Assembly: GCA_905221605.1 (NCBI GenBank)
Contig: CAJNDS010002395.1
Span: forward strand, 255,001 to 319,000
Direction: 5' to 3'
DNA: 64,000 nucleotides
DNA from: Symbiodinium natans
Lineage: Eukaryota > Sar > Dinophyceae > Suessiales > Symbiodiniaceae
Shown: one piece after another, positions 32,230 through 44,459 of the stretch
How positions within the stretch are numbered: the first letter of the stretch is position 1
Layout: the number at the start of each line of letters is the position of its first letter
Translations under genes and position numbers: made by a program
The notes under the pieces: model-generated
Told to the model about the DNA's origin: nothing
Databases searched by the model: none
Seen by the model: the letters and a program-made list of their open reading frames with translations, nothing else

Positions 32230-34766
32230 AGCCAGGGAGCATCGACGTACTGGAAGAGCTCCACGGAGCCAGCGAAGCCGACCATCTGGGCCTTGGCTTT
32301 TAGGGCTTCGGGTCAGCGGTTTAAGGGTTAGGGTTTGTTTGAGGATTAGGGTTGTTTCTAAGCCTGTCAAACACAAAGGGCCAACATTGGGCTGCGGGTG
32401 GGGTAAACACGTGCACTGCGAGGAGTGAACGATGTCGGTGGTTCCGCCCTGAATTTGGGCCCCGTCCCCGTGTTCAGTGAAGATAGACTTCGCTACGGAT
32501 TTGGCTCTAACTCGGAGAGGGGTTGAAACCCCGTGGGGAGCTCCGAGAGGCGTGGCCCCTTCGAAAGACAAGCAGGGATGTTGGGGGGCTGAGGGGTTTC
32601 GGGCTCTCAACCCCATAGCTATGGGGTCTAACGGAGGGCTTTGGGGGCCTTAAGGGCTTCTCAGGAACCGGCCCAACCAGAGAGCGGCACCTGAGAGCAC
32701 TTGGGGGGTTTTTTTGTTTTGGGGGGAGGCAGCTCCTTGGCGAAAGCTCAATTTCAAGCACTCCAAAGACCCCGGAGCTCAGCTCCTCCCGAGCTCGCCG
32801 ATGACATGTCGTTTGGAGATATTGCGTTTAGCAAGTGCGTACTAGGATGGGTTTTCGGGGCAGTTTTTTGAGCTAATCTAGCTTTCGGGTTCCTTTCCGG
32901 ACTCCCGATTTCTCTAGCGTCACCTGAGCCAGCACCCCAACACCTCCCTGCCCCCCTGCCGTGAGATTTTTTTGGTTAGACATGTTAAGACTAGGATCTG
33001 CTCTGAAGCTTTCGGGCCTCCAGCGTTGCTTCTGCGTCCCAAGGCTGCGGAGCTTCTTGCCCGGGATACTTATAGGGCCTTTAGGCAAACCTCCAGAAAA
33101 CTTTAGGAGGGAGGGCCGCTTAAGGCTTCCGCCTTGCTGAAGGCAGCGAAGCCCGTGGGCACGTCGGTGAACTTCAGGCCCAGGGAGGTCCTCGGTGTCT
33201 CCCCAGGTGTGCAAGGAAACCATGTGTCCCAAGTTTTCTCCCCGCTTCAACCTCCCCCCGCGTGGACTCTTTTCAACCCTCAACCGGCCAGGAGGGGCCC
33301 GGACGAGAGATCACCTGGCCAGCGGTAGTACTCCGGCACAATGTAGCCCATGCCTCAGGGCTCTTCCAAGCCCGGTTTTCAGCCCCACTCATAGCCTTCA
33401 ACAAGACTTTCTGGGAGGAATACGGCTGAAGGGGACACCATCGACTCGATACGGAAAGGCCCGACAGACTCGCCCCGCAGGCCCCGCAGCACATCGGAGA
33501 TCCTTTTCTCTGCTTAGCCCCCCGGCAAGCCAGCATTGCCACGCGGCCGTGCCTTGCAAGGAAGGAGCTCACCCCTTCAGCCACCGAATGCGGGTGGTTG
33601 ACGACATCTGGGATGTAGGGTGCAGGGGTGAAGAAAGGACAAGAAAGGAAGGGCTTGCGATTCAGGCGTTTGGGTCTTCGGTGTGCGCGTTGTTGGTTAA
33701 ACCTTTTCTTGCTTAAAGGGCGGCTTTACGTTACTTTGAGTCGGGGTTCCGGCTTCGGGGCACCGGGCCATTCAGTAGGGGCCTTTCGAGACTTCAGGGA
33801 CTGAGCTTGGAGCTTCAGCTCCACGTAGCGGCGGCGGCGGAAGGATGCGGCGTCGCCACCTGCGCTTCTGCAAGGACTGCGGGGGCGGCGGGAGAGGGGG
33901 CATGAGGCTGCGGTGATTTGGGATTTGCTTGCCAGCCCTCTAACTAAACCCGCAGAGTTGCAAGCCCCCATCAGCACAACTGAATTCCGGAAGTCACTCA
34001 AAGCCGCAACCTGACGGAAACCCAAAACCCTGAATCGGCATTGATGCCCCGCCACGCCACATTGCCTGTGGACACTGCACCACACACAAGTCCGGTTGAC
34101 CCCCTCGCATCCCGACAGCCGAAGCAGGCGAAACCCCCGTGAGCTACTACAACTTCCAAAAGTTTGCAAGTGCAGACCGCAGGTCTGAGCACAGAAGCCT
34201 ATAGCCTGCTCAGGAACTAGTTGTAGAGCTCACTTGGATGTTGTAATTGTAAGAAAGTGTGATTTAGATGAGGGACTCGCCGAGGGTTCCTCTGGAGCTT
34301 GGGTTCTGAGAAAAATTGCTCTTGCGCCTCGCGCCAGAAAAAACCTCTGCAAGTTCTGACACCTTCCGGCAAAGCTCTTCAACCTGCCCCTCCCATCCAG
34401 CCTTTGGTGAAGCCAAGAGGATCCCAAAAGCCGACAGGAGGCTGGCGACAAGTCGGGGGTGGGCTCGGTTCTTATGGTTGACTCAAGCCTGACAGACCCC
34501 AAGGTCTCCCCGTGACCCAGTAACGACCCCAAGAAATTCATTAGGGCTTGATTCGATTAGGGCTTGATGGGCATATGCTCTTCAAGGTTCAGGGCAGGGT
34601 GGCACATACACGTCCATACGGCTTGTAAGATCCATGTGCGGCTGAAGTCACTAGAGGACTTGAGCCCAAAGGCCCTCAAGTAAACCGTTACCAAAACACC
34701 AAACGAAGCCGAGCCCTTTAGCAAGGCCTGCACGCCCAGCTCAGTCTCGAAAGCGCTGGAGCCCTT
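32230..34766 (-). CDS. LHC polyprotein, module 3 (divergent)
   Basis: Chlorophyll a-c/peridinin-binding light-harvesting module of the thylakoid membrane. Exons: 34766-34731 (GSSAFETELGVQ, inter-module linker), about 34441-34402 (PPVGFWDPLGFTK), about 33872-33822 (GDAASFRRRRYVELK), 33561-33525 (HGRVAML, helix 1 with the ligand-binding region), about 33352-33312 (MGYIVPEYYRWPG), about 33202-33134 (LGLKFTDVPTGFAAFSK) and about 32302-32230 (AQMVGFAGSVELFQYVD, helix 2). The join CTGAA|GCTCC...GCAAG|GCAC gives ELKHGRVAML, a GC-AG intron. It lacks the VPAEGW motif of modules 1-2, and no helix-3 exon (ELANGRLAMM) was found, so it is the most divergent module. Confidence 0.78.
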
Positions 34767-35486
34767 CCGTGGGACCAGTCTGAGAGTCTAAGGGTTGAGG
34801 TCTGAGGGCTTAGGGCAGAAGGCTAAAGGTTGGTGACGGCTAGCGTTTCTTGATAAGAAACGCCCCTTTTCCAAAAGCAGTGCGTCCAACAGAAATCCTC
34901 CTCCTCCACACTCCTGCGTCACGGGTTCTCCACGCCACGAGGTTCGGTATTTCACGAATCAATTCGCCCCGGTGACGTCCGCATTCTGCTCCTCCCAACT
35001 AGGCCCAGAGTGGGGCAAGCCCGTCACTCTAACAGGGGGTCTGGGGAAAGACTTTTTAGCATTAGAAGTAGAAAGGTTATCTGGGCCAGATCGATCCATG
35101 GACACAACAACTTTACCTGCAGCCGCTCGTGCGCCCAACTCCTCCAGAAGAAGTCTTGTTCTGGAGGCAACCATCCCGAGCAATCGATGCCACATCCTCC
35201 TCGCCTCCTCCACTTAAAGGCGCTGCGCTGCGCCCTCCATCGAGACACCGAACGACCTCCTCCAAACACGCGTCGACTTAGCGACTCCCCTACCCAGCAG
35301 CAGCCAGGGCTCCTGCGGGTTCAAAGCAACGCTTCTCAACCCCTTCAATCAGACTCCACCATCCTCCATGGCCAAAGAGCCCTGAGGGCCCAAGGCTGCA
35401 AGACAAGCTTCGCTCTCAAAAGATCCTGAACTCCTCGAAAGCTGCTAAAGTGGCTAGGGTAGTTTGTGGAGGCTGCGCTTGCGCCT

Positions 35487-37154
35487 GGTACAAGCCGTAG
35501 GGTGTCCCGAACAGGCCGTCCTTCAGAAACATAGGAGCATTTAGAAGGGCTTGGGGCAAGATTCGGTCGAGGAAGTATGGGAAGATTCTCGAGCAGAAGC
35601 GCCGAAACCCAACACGAACCGCCTGTAAATTCCCACCTTGGAATTCCAACAGGAATCCAACCCCAAGGCCCCACGCAGCACATGGCCACGCGACGAGAGT
35701 TCAGAGTGATGTTTTGCCCCGTCCTGGACCCACAGACCCACAATGGCCTCGCAAAGCCGGAGGCTTGAAAAGGGCTTTCTCGTGTTGTTAAGGGCCAAGG
35801 GGGGTCAAGGGGAGGCAAGGGGTGTGTGGTAAGGGTATTGTTGGGAGGTGTTCGGCGACCATACAAATCGACCCTGAAGTGCCCTCAGCCTGACCCAAAC
35901 CAAGCTTAGACCCTCAAAGCAGACCACCAAAAACTGTCCCAAAGCCGGACTCCACCGAGGCCCTGAAGGAGGGGAGAGAGCCCGGGTCCCCGCGCCATCA
36001 TCGCCAGCCGGCCGTTGGCGAGCTCGGAGTTCAGTCCTCGCTTTCGCCTCAGCTTTCTGAGAAGTCCTCTGCAATCAGCCGCAAGCCACAACCCAGACCC
36101 CTTGAAAACTCCGGACTCTGGCTCGTTGCCCTCCTCCCCCGAAAGCTGCGGCCCTGGCGACTCGGGGTCGCTGATGCTCTCACCGGTGATGCCCAGCACC
36201 ATGTTACCGTAGCCGAGCCTCAGGCATTTGGGACTGTGGGGATTGAAGCTTTAGACTTTGGAGGGGGATGGGCTCAAATCCCCGCCAACTGCGACAATGA
36301 GATCTGCACAGCCATGGCGCCGGTAGCACAATATGCCAGAGCTCGCACGGGCTCATCATTCACCCAAGCATTTGCCAGAGATGGAGACACTTCGTCTCTC
36401 GCGGCACAAGGCCATGAGACGCGGATCCCCAGAACCGAAGGACACGATGGACCAACGTTCTATGCAACTCACTGGGCGCCCCGGCTTGCCCTTGCCATAA
36501 TTTCCAGGATCGGCAGGGTCCTCCACAGCAAAGGGTTTCAGAGTGTCACTCAGGGATCCAGGTTCCTGGGCGGGCCATTGGACAGGGTTGGTTTTCATGT
36601 TTTGGATATGTGCTTGCCATGTACGACACGGAAGCGGGCGACAGGCAGAGCCTGGTAGACTCGCGGATTTGCCAAGATCGGGTGAACATCATCATTCGTT
36701 GTTGTCTCTCTGCCCGTAGATGTGCCATGAATCAATTGCACTGGACCTTACTAACAAGAGCCAACCAGATCGAATCCTCAATCCCTAGATAGCCCCCCCC
36801 CACACCAATCAACGGCGCTGTCCACGGGCAGGTTGACGCACCACTCATAGCAGCCGCACCTTCAATGGGTGCGGAGCAGTTCTCACGTACCCCTCCCCCA
36901 CCACAGCCATAAAAGCCAAAACACCCAAAGAAATGCCCACTAGCGGTCTGAGGTCGCTGTCGAATTTCGAGTTGCCCCCCCCGGAATCTCAAGCCCAGGT
37001 CTCAAACCCTAGCCCTCAACACGAAATATCCCAAGCCCGCCAAGCTCATCCGCGCCGGCGAGCCGGCGAGCCGGCACAACCCTAAATCCCAACTCCAAAC
37101 AAACCGGGTACCCTCGAACACGAGAAAAAACGAAAGTGCAATGAGTTGAACGAG

Positions 37155-37197
<43 letters not shown>

Positions 37198-38597
37198 AGA
37201 GAGAGAGACAGAGAGCGAGAGAGAGAGAGAGAGAGATTCACAAAAAAACACGCGAGCAAGACATAAAAAAAGCATCAAAGCGGGGACCGAGACTGGGCCC
37301 CGGGCAGCGCCACCCACTGCAGCCAACCCTCGGCGGGCACCTTTGTGATCGCGGCCAGGCCTGGCACAAGTAGGGCGACGTCGGGAGAGCTGAGAGCGAG
37401 GGACAAAGAGGGGGAGCGTTCGCCTTGGAGGGGGAGAGCCAAAGAAGGGCCCAAAGGCTGCACGGTTCGGTTGCTTTGGCTTCCCCACAAACAGCTTGCG
37501 GGACGTCCGACACAAGGACGCGTCTAGGTCGAACATGGCTTACTTCAGGCTATGGAGTTCAGAGTTGGAGGGTGTAATTATACGGTTAACAAAACCTTGT
37601 AAACTTTGACCTGTTGAGATGGCTGACGCTTAAACGGCTGGTTCCGGAACTCCAAAGCAAGCCCTTGCCAGGAGCGCCGTTGGGCACGTCGGCGAACTTG
37701 AGGTTGGAGGACGGGGCGAGATAGCCCGGGCTGAGACGAGGGACAGACATGAAAAGGGCAACTGCGCAACTTCATTGCGGCGCTAAGCTTTTTAAGGCGG
37801 CCTCGCAGTTCCTACCGATGTCTCAGGGCCCGGCAACTTGAAGTACTCGGGCACCATGTATCCCATGGTCGCAAACCTCGCGTGCTTTTCTGGAGACCAG
37901 GGCCCTGAAGTTTGCAAGGGCCCGAAGATGCCCGAAGATGTCCGAAGATGCCCGAAGGCTCGAAGCCAGAAGCCCACGAAAAGCCTGTGAGGATTCAGAA
38001 GGCTTCAAGAAGGCCTTTACGGAACCCAGACCGCTTAGACTTTCTGCATCTGACGCCCTGGGCCCTCCGCATCGCGACGCGGCCGTTCTTGATCTCCGAC
38101 TGGACAAGCGGGGCAAGGGCTTCAGAGACCGGAAGCTCGAAACCATCTTAACCTGAAGCCACAACTCGAGAAAGGCGGGATGGGGGGGGGCACCTCGCGG
38201 CGGCGGCGGAAGGTCTCCACGTCACCGTCCTCCACCCCGGAGCGCTCAAAACAAAAACATAAGCCTCTAAGAAACTCTCCCAACGTCTCCTGACGGTCCT
38301 AAAGCCCTTCACTGGGCCCTTCAGGCCCCCGACCCCCACAGCTAACCGAACAAGAACGAAAAGCGCAGTGCTCCAAGTCCTTGGAGAGCCCCAGAGGGTC
38401 GAAGTAGCCGAGCGGGGCCTCCGCCCGCCCACGGAGCCGAAAAGCTTTTTGGGTTTTTCTTTTTTTCGGGGGAGGGGGGGGGGTTTGCACTGACAGATCT
38501 GATGTGTAGTTGTGCAGAAGGGCTTACAAGAAGTTGAGGTGCGACATCATAGCCTGGCCTGCACGCCGAGCTCGTTCTCGAAGGCAGAGCTGCCCTC
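35487..38597 (-). CDS. LHC polyprotein, module 2
   Basis: A full three-helix module in twelve or more micro-exons: 38597-38562 (GSSAFENELGVQ), 38419-38381 (APLGYFDPLGLSK), 38231-38196 (DGDVETFRRRRE), about 38100-38068 (SEIKNGRVAM), about 37893-37840 (FATMGYMVPEYFKLPG), about 37733-37680 (PGYLAPSSNLKFADVPNG), about 37370-37312 (LAAITKVPAEGWLQ), about 36873-36822 (CGCYEWCVNLPVDSAVD), 36522-36493 (DPADPGNYGK), about 36221-36153 (RLGYGNMVLGITGESISDPE), about 36050-35993 (RGLNSELANGRLAMMA, helix 3) and 35525-35487 (DGLFGTPYGLYQ). Several exons are exact multiples of three between phase-0 introns. Donors are mostly GC or GA and acceptors AG|G. An AG microsatellite (37158-37237) lies in one intron. 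The module ends where the linker of module 3 begins, so the modules are translated as one chain. Confidence 0.85.
37158..37237. repeat. AG microsatellite in LHC intron
   Basis: (AG)n of about 80 bases with a few GCGAG and GACAG interruptions, inside an intron of LHC module 2. The long Ser/Leu frames through it are artefacts. Confidence 0.95.
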
Positions 38598-38727
38598 AGC
38601 CGAAGCTGATATAAGCTGCTTCAAGGAGCTCTTTTAGTTGCAGGGTTCAAAGGTTCGTCGAAACACTGGGATTGGGGTATTTATGAGTACGTTGAGCACG
38701 TTGAGCTGAACTCTCCAAGTCTCCGGC

Positions 38728-41700
38728 GGTGTAGAGGCCATAAGGGGTGCCGAAGAGGCCATCCTGGGAGTCTTTCCGGGGGGGGGGGGGCACTGGGGGC
38801 ACATGGGGTGTGGAGTTCAAGCTTTTGGCCCCAGGAGCTTCAGGGGCTTGAACATGCCCCAGGGCGAATGCCCGAAGCATGTGAGGTCTCTCAAAGGAAA
38901 AGCAAAGGGCGTGCTGTGGCAGGACTTCTAAAAGTGCCTTGCAATCGGTGGGCTTAGCAGGAAGCGTTGAGCGTTGTCAGGCCCTGGTACTTGCAATTGC
39001 CCAACACACGACTCCTGCGGTTATCGGTTCGCGCTGTGCCCTCACAACCCTCCTTCAGAGCCTGAACCGGTCCCAAGAGGATGCGAGGTCAGCTCCTCAG
39101 AATGGAAACCCCGTAGCAGCCACAAAAACAAAACGCCTCACAAGGTTGCAAGGGCTGGGGCCGAGAGCTTTAACCCTTCCTAAGGCATTCTTGAGGCTTG
39201 CGAGGGACAGGGCTTTGGGTTTGGGAGTTTAGGATTGCGGATTTGAAGGGTTTTTTGGAGGTTGCAAAAGACGACCCCACGCGGCTCTGCTGGCCTGGAC
39301 CCAAAGCCCCATGATCGCCTGCACTGGCTGAGGGATTCAGCATTGGGGGAGGCTTTGGTCTGTGATCATCAAGGTACGAACCTCCATGCGCGTGAAAGGG
39401 CAAAATCTGCATGTCTGGAATGCACTCGTCCACGTCACCTCTTAAGCACCCTAAGAGCCTATAAGCCCGATAAGGCTGAAAGCCAACCTCCCGAAACCCC
39501 TCAAACCCCTTAGAGCCTTACGAGCCCTTCGTCCCCCCCCGAAGCCCCGCCATCATCGCCAGTCGGCCGTTGGCCAACTCGGAGTTCAGGCCGCGCTTGC
39601 GCCTCGACTTCTTTGGGGGGGGGGGGGGGGGGCAACCTTTTTTGGTGCTGGGCTGGAGTTTCAGGTCTGCGGCGGGTTCTGCGGCGGGTTCTGCGGCTCA
39701 AGGTTTGCCGAGCTTTAGGCTTGATGGGAGTCTAAGGTGCTGGAGCTTGGGGTTTAAGGTGTGCAGGGTTTCATGTCGTAGCCATCTTCCTGCGCGGCAT
39801 CTCGCCCACACATGTGTGCCGCCGCTACTCCTGGGTGTGGGGGTGGTGGCGCCAGGCGGGCATGCGTCGATACTTCAGGAACGGAGCACACGCCACCACT
39901 CTTGCCGGCTGGACTCGGACCCTGAACCTGGAGCCTCAAAACCTCAAAACCTCAAAACCTAGGAGGGGGGTGGGGTGGAGTCGAGGGGGGAGCCATGGGG
40001 GGAGCCCTGAGGGGAGCCAAAGAGTCAGAGTGTTCAGTGGCTCCCGGCGCTTCCGGATCGGAGATCGACTCCGCGGTGATGCCCAGCACCATGTTGCCGT
40101 AGCCGAGCCTTTGCGGAGAGATGTGGAGAATTTCGGGAAATTTAGGGTTCGCAGGGTTTTCTGAGAAACGAAGATGGATGCTGAGCATTGCTGAGCTCTC
40201 CCGGAACGCTTTGAAGCGCATCGCTGGGTATTGGACTTGCCCTTGCCGTAGTTGCCGGGCTCCGCCGGGTCCTTCCAAGGATTAAAGGTCTCGGGCCGTT
40301 TTCGGGTTCAGGGATTGGGCTTACAAGAAGCCGCAGTAGCCTTGCTCTGCTGGCTTGGGGCTTCAGGCTTTCAGAGCAAAGGAGTTCCTGTACGAAGAGC
40401 CGGGATGTGAGGGGTCTTTGAGAAACTGCGCTGAGGACACATTCCTTGCTTGCGGACAGCAAGCTTGAAGGCCATTATGCCCATACATCCTCGTCAAACC
40501 CCGGACCAGTACATGACCAAACCTCAAGAAAAAACTGGAAACTCTCAGGTTCGGTCCACAGGCTGGTTGACAACAAACTCGTAGCAGCCGCACCTTCGGC
40601 CGAGGCTCGTGAACGAGCCGAACAATGCTGCTTTTTACGAGTGGCTGAATCCCACTCTCTAAACCCTACATGCCGGCTGAAGGGTCCCAGGGCTGTTGAA
40701 GCTCAGATCCAAATGGACTCCCAAGCACCCTGAGACCCCTTGAGCCCCCTGAGCCCTCTGAGCACATTGAGACGTTCAATGCCCAAGCCCCCACCGGGGT
40801 CCCGGCAGGGCCACCCACTGCCTTGGCTGCGTGACTTGACCCCTGAAATATTGCCAACATTGCCCGCGAGAGGCTTGACTGTTGGAAAGGTAGCTACATG
40901 TAGCTACCGTCCCACATCTTCAGCGGCCCTCAAAGTCTGACCACCCATCTGAAGCCAGCTGGCGCGTGAAAGCAAAAGCAAACCATGAAGCCAGGGGGTT
41001 TTGGAGGTGTTGAGAGGCTTCCAAAGGTTTAAGAAGGGGTCTCGAAGGGTTTCAATACTGGGAGTTTTTGTTTAGGGTGGAGGCCAAGTGGCAGCCAGCC
41101 CTCCGCGGGCACCTTGGTGATGGCCGCAAGGCCTTGGAGTCGTCCCCAGGGTTTCACAGCCAGCTTGGGGCCGCAGCTTTTAAGGGAGGATTGAGGATTC
41201 AGAGGGAATTAAGGGGTCGGCAAGTTCCGTGCCCCCAATGCTCTGAACCCCAGGACCAATCCCTGGGAGGCCCCAAACCACTACGACACTGTTCGGATGA
41301 ACCTCAACAAGCACCTGCTGCCATAGGATTAGGCCCAGCGCCGTTGGGCACGTCTGCGAACTTCAAGTTCGAAGAGGGTGCCAGGTAGCCCGGACTCGGA
41401 GAGGCTTCGTAATGGAGGCACCAAAGTTTAGCGGACAGGGACGCAGGTTTCTTCGACGGGTCAGTCCTGTCGCCAAAAGTGGTCATTCGGAGAGAAACCG
41501 ACAGTCAGTTCCAGCACTCGACGCATAGTTTCAAGTAGGGGAGAGGGGCGGAAGGCGTGGTGCCAGTGTTTCAGAGCGTTCGGTGTGTGCGTGGTTTCTT
41601 GATTTCACTGTAGGCCCTGTTCACTTGCGCACTGAGGTACCCAAGGCCTTCAACCACCACCCTCCAGCATCCTCCATGTTCCCAAGTGCCCCGCAACTTG

Positions 41701-41849
41701 AAGTACTCGGGGACGATATAGCCCATTGTGGCGAACCTGGGAACATCTTCGGATGCCCAGCATGGCCCCCGCATCAAATAGGTGCTTGCATCTGCGTACT
41801 CCGAGGCTCGAGTACATTCTACAGAAGGAACGCCACAAGCGACACCATG

Positions 41850-41900
<51 letters not shown>

Positions 41901-42837
41901 GAGGAGCCCTACTTTGCGCTTTGCCCTGAAACCCAAATTCCTCTCAGCTGACCATGGCGAAGAAGCAGCGGAGCTGGGGCACCCGGCATGGCCACACGGC
42001 CGTTCTTGAGCTCAGCCTAGGGGAGGCCGCTTTGGGGGTTTTTGATGGTTTTTGGTAGGGCTTCTAGGGATGTAGGGTCTGAGTAAGGCCTCTCCAGCCA
42101 CCAGAGGCTCGGACTGTTGGGGCGTTCGTTTTTGTCATGTCTTTTTTGGGTTTGCGGGCTGTTTGGGATTTAGGGGGCCGTTCAGCAGCGGCCTCGCGGC
42201 GCCTGCGGAAGGTCTCCACATCGCCATCCTGGATGGGCTGCAGTGCTTTCCAGGGGCACGAAGTAAAGCATACAGTGTTCAGGGACTCCTTCGTAGGCTC
42301 AAAACAATCCCAGCCCCCGCACACCAAACAAGCAAAAGAACATCGACGGTCCACTGAAAGAGCCCTAGGTGGTCCCCCCCCTTCCTCTTTGAGCCCCTCT
42401 TTGAACGCTGCGCCTTGGACAGGCCCATCGGGTCGAAGTAGCCCACGGGCGCCTCACAATTTCGTTGGTGGGGGGGGGGCTTGGAGGCTCTTGAAGGGGC
42501 CTTTTAGGAGGGTTTAAAGGGTGGCGGCTTAGGGTCCAGGGTTCAAGGTTGAGGCGGGTTCGGGGTTGTAGGGCTGAGGCCTGTAGGGTTTCTTGCGAGG
42601 TAGGATGAAGCCCCTCAGTTGTTGTGCCGATAAAGAGCCCACCCAAACCTCTTCAGCCCTCAAGTCCTGAACGGAACTCCTCCCCAAATCCGACCGCTGT
42701 TGATGCACAGAGCTGACACATCACAGAATCGAACCCCCAAACCGCCTCAGCCCTGGACCCCTGATCGTTATCCCCGAAACCCAAGAAAACGGCCTGCACT
42801 CCAAGCTCGTTCTCGAAGGCCCGGAGCGGGGAATCCT
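38728..42837 (-). CDS. LHC polyprotein, module 1
   Basis: The same exon order as module 2: about 42837-42792 (DSPLRAFENELGVQ), about 42453-42415 (APVGYFDPMGLSK), 42228-42193 (DGDVETFRRRRE, exactly 36 nt), about 42017-41988 (AELKNGRVAM), about 41746-41692 (FATMGYIVPEYFKLR), about 41395-41339 (PGYLAPSSNLKFADVPNG), about 41134-41089 (LAAITKVPAEGWLP), about 40596-40548 (CGCYEFVVNQPVDRT), 40274-40245 (DPAEPGNYGK), about 40110-40042 (RLGYGNMVLGITAESISDPE), about 39608-39551 (RGLNSELANGRLAMMA) and about 38766-38728 (DGLFGTPYGLYT). The intron after GVQ is GC-AG. Membrane helices correspond to the NGRVAM, GCYEF and ELANGRLAMM regions. Confidence 0.87.
41847..41899. repeat. ACG trinucleotide microsatellite
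   Basis: An almost pure (ACG)n run between the helix-1 exons of LHC module 1. It would encode poly-Asp on the plus strand, but both neighbouring exons are on the minus strand, so it is intronic. Confidence 0.95.
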
Positions 42838-42969
42838 TCGGGCAGCTCCACGTCGACGAATACCACACAGAGTTTCGGGCTCAGTTTAGGGTTTGGCGTT
42901 GAAGGCTGCCTTTTTCAGGGCCGGGGGGGTGAGGGACTGGGGTTGAAGGTTTGGGGTTGAAACTTCGTC

Positions 42970-43370
42970 AGGCCACCTCAAAGCCAGAGTTTGTTGGTGC
43001 CTCAGGCCCGCATCCTAAACCTGCAAGCCTCTACACCCTGCCACGGTAAGTGATTTCACTATGCTGTCACTATGTGATTTTTCTGCTGTTGCCGCGCTCT
43101 ATTACTCTATGCTTCGGTCGGTCTATGATTCAATCATTGTCCTACTAGTGTATGTTGCTGTTCTAGCTTGATGTCCCTACATTGGCCCGTTATTGCAGGA
43201 GCATATAACCTGTTCTTCTGTTATTCAGTTCTTGCATTAGCCTGGTAACTTTCTGGACGACGTCAATAATGTATGAGTTCGTATTGTACCATAACATGCT
43301 TATACGCTCATGGTCTCATGTTTATCATGCTGTTATGCCACTATACTGGTATCGTCTTGCAGTACTAAAG
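42970..43370. other. Intron/linker with AT-rich block
   Basis: This LHC intron is clearly richer in A+T than its surroundings (about 43040-43370, with repeated TATG/CTATG words). No gene or RNA was recognised in it. Confidence 0.4.
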
Positions 43371-43403
43371 CTCCAAAGCTCCGAAGGCAGATCCGAGACC
43401 CAC

Positions 43404-44449
43404 ACCGTGTAGTTGGCCCAGTCGCCCCAAGCAGATCCGGTGAGGCCATCCTTGCACCGTGCCATCCGGGCTTTCCCAGGTTGAGGAAGTCGGGGGCGTG
43501 GCTCCGTTTTTGCATGATAAGAGTTTGTGCCTGATACACTCTGATACCCAACGCCCCCTGCCCCTTTCCCAGAACACAGAAGCCGTGGAAGCTGTTCCTG
43601 GAAGAAGGCCCTGTCAGCACGAAGCTCCGTGACTGGCCTGAAAGAACATGCCAATGATAGCCATCATGGCCAGACCTCGGTGGCATTTGGGGGAATGTTG
43701 AGGCCTCTGCAAACGAGTCAGGTTCTCAAGCAACGGGCCCCCCCCCCCCTGAAGACCTGTTAGTAGTGGCATTTGACGGCTCCGAGTGTTGCGGGCTTTA
43801 AGGACATTCTTGGGTGGCCTGTGGCCTGTGGCCAGGACTGGCGTCCTGGAGACTCCGACACGATGGGGCTCAGGCTCTTCTGCAGGACAGACAGACTTTA
43901 ATAGTCAGTACACATTACAATGTGCCACATAAATCGGTTCGGGGTTTGGGAAGCTGAAACCGACATGCTCACCCTGCCACGGGCATGAACTGAGCTTCGC
44001 GCGGCCGTTTGCGAGCTCTGCATTGAGCTTCCTTGGAGCCACGGAGATGCCAGAGACACACCGAATCCACCGGAATCCTTCCCACCAAAATCCTTCCCGG
44101 ACAAACTGAGTCCGATCCCTATGCAACCCTGGGAGTCCTAAACCATGCCCTTTCACCTCAACTCAACTCATGAACCTGACAGGCCTCCGGTGTACCTTTT
44201 GGGCTTGGAGTTGGGGCGGGAGAAATCGGCACCAAAACTTGGGAGGCGGCAAGCAAAAACAAGCCCTGCAATCCTGAGTACAAGTAAGTTCGGAATCCAG
44301 ACGGCACCGCCCCCCCTCCCCCTGGCAACAGCCACCCCTCGAATCATCGCTCAGACCAGCTGCGTCTTCTTGACCTCCTCATCGGCGAAGCTCTTGCCAC
44401 CAAGGTAGGTGGGCCTGGGCTCTCCAGATGGCTTGTATCCCACACCGCC
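43404..44449 (-). CDS. LHC polyprotein, end of an upstream module
   Basis: The C-terminal third of a module lies 5' of module 1: 44449-44357 (GVGYKPSGEPRPTYLGGKSF, then ADEEVKKTQL), about 44032-43996 (KLNAELANGRA, helix 3) and about 43450-43404 (DGLTGSAWGDWANYT). The order helix 3, DGLTGSAWGDW, SPLRAFENELGVQ is the standard module junction of dinoflagellate LHC polyproteins. Exons for helices 1 and 2 were not found upstream, so either they are too diverged to see or the chain starts with a shortened module. The polyprotein should begin with a bipartite plastid-targeting leader, which I could not locate. Confidence 0.72.
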
Positions 44450-44459
44450 CTGAAGCCGT

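Noticed and set aside
34651-34675. Another spliced-leader-like match on the minus strand (TTTGGGCTCAAG)
   Set aside because: Only the 3' part resembles the leader, it lies in an LHC intron, and it is not next to a start codon. Chance similarity is likely.
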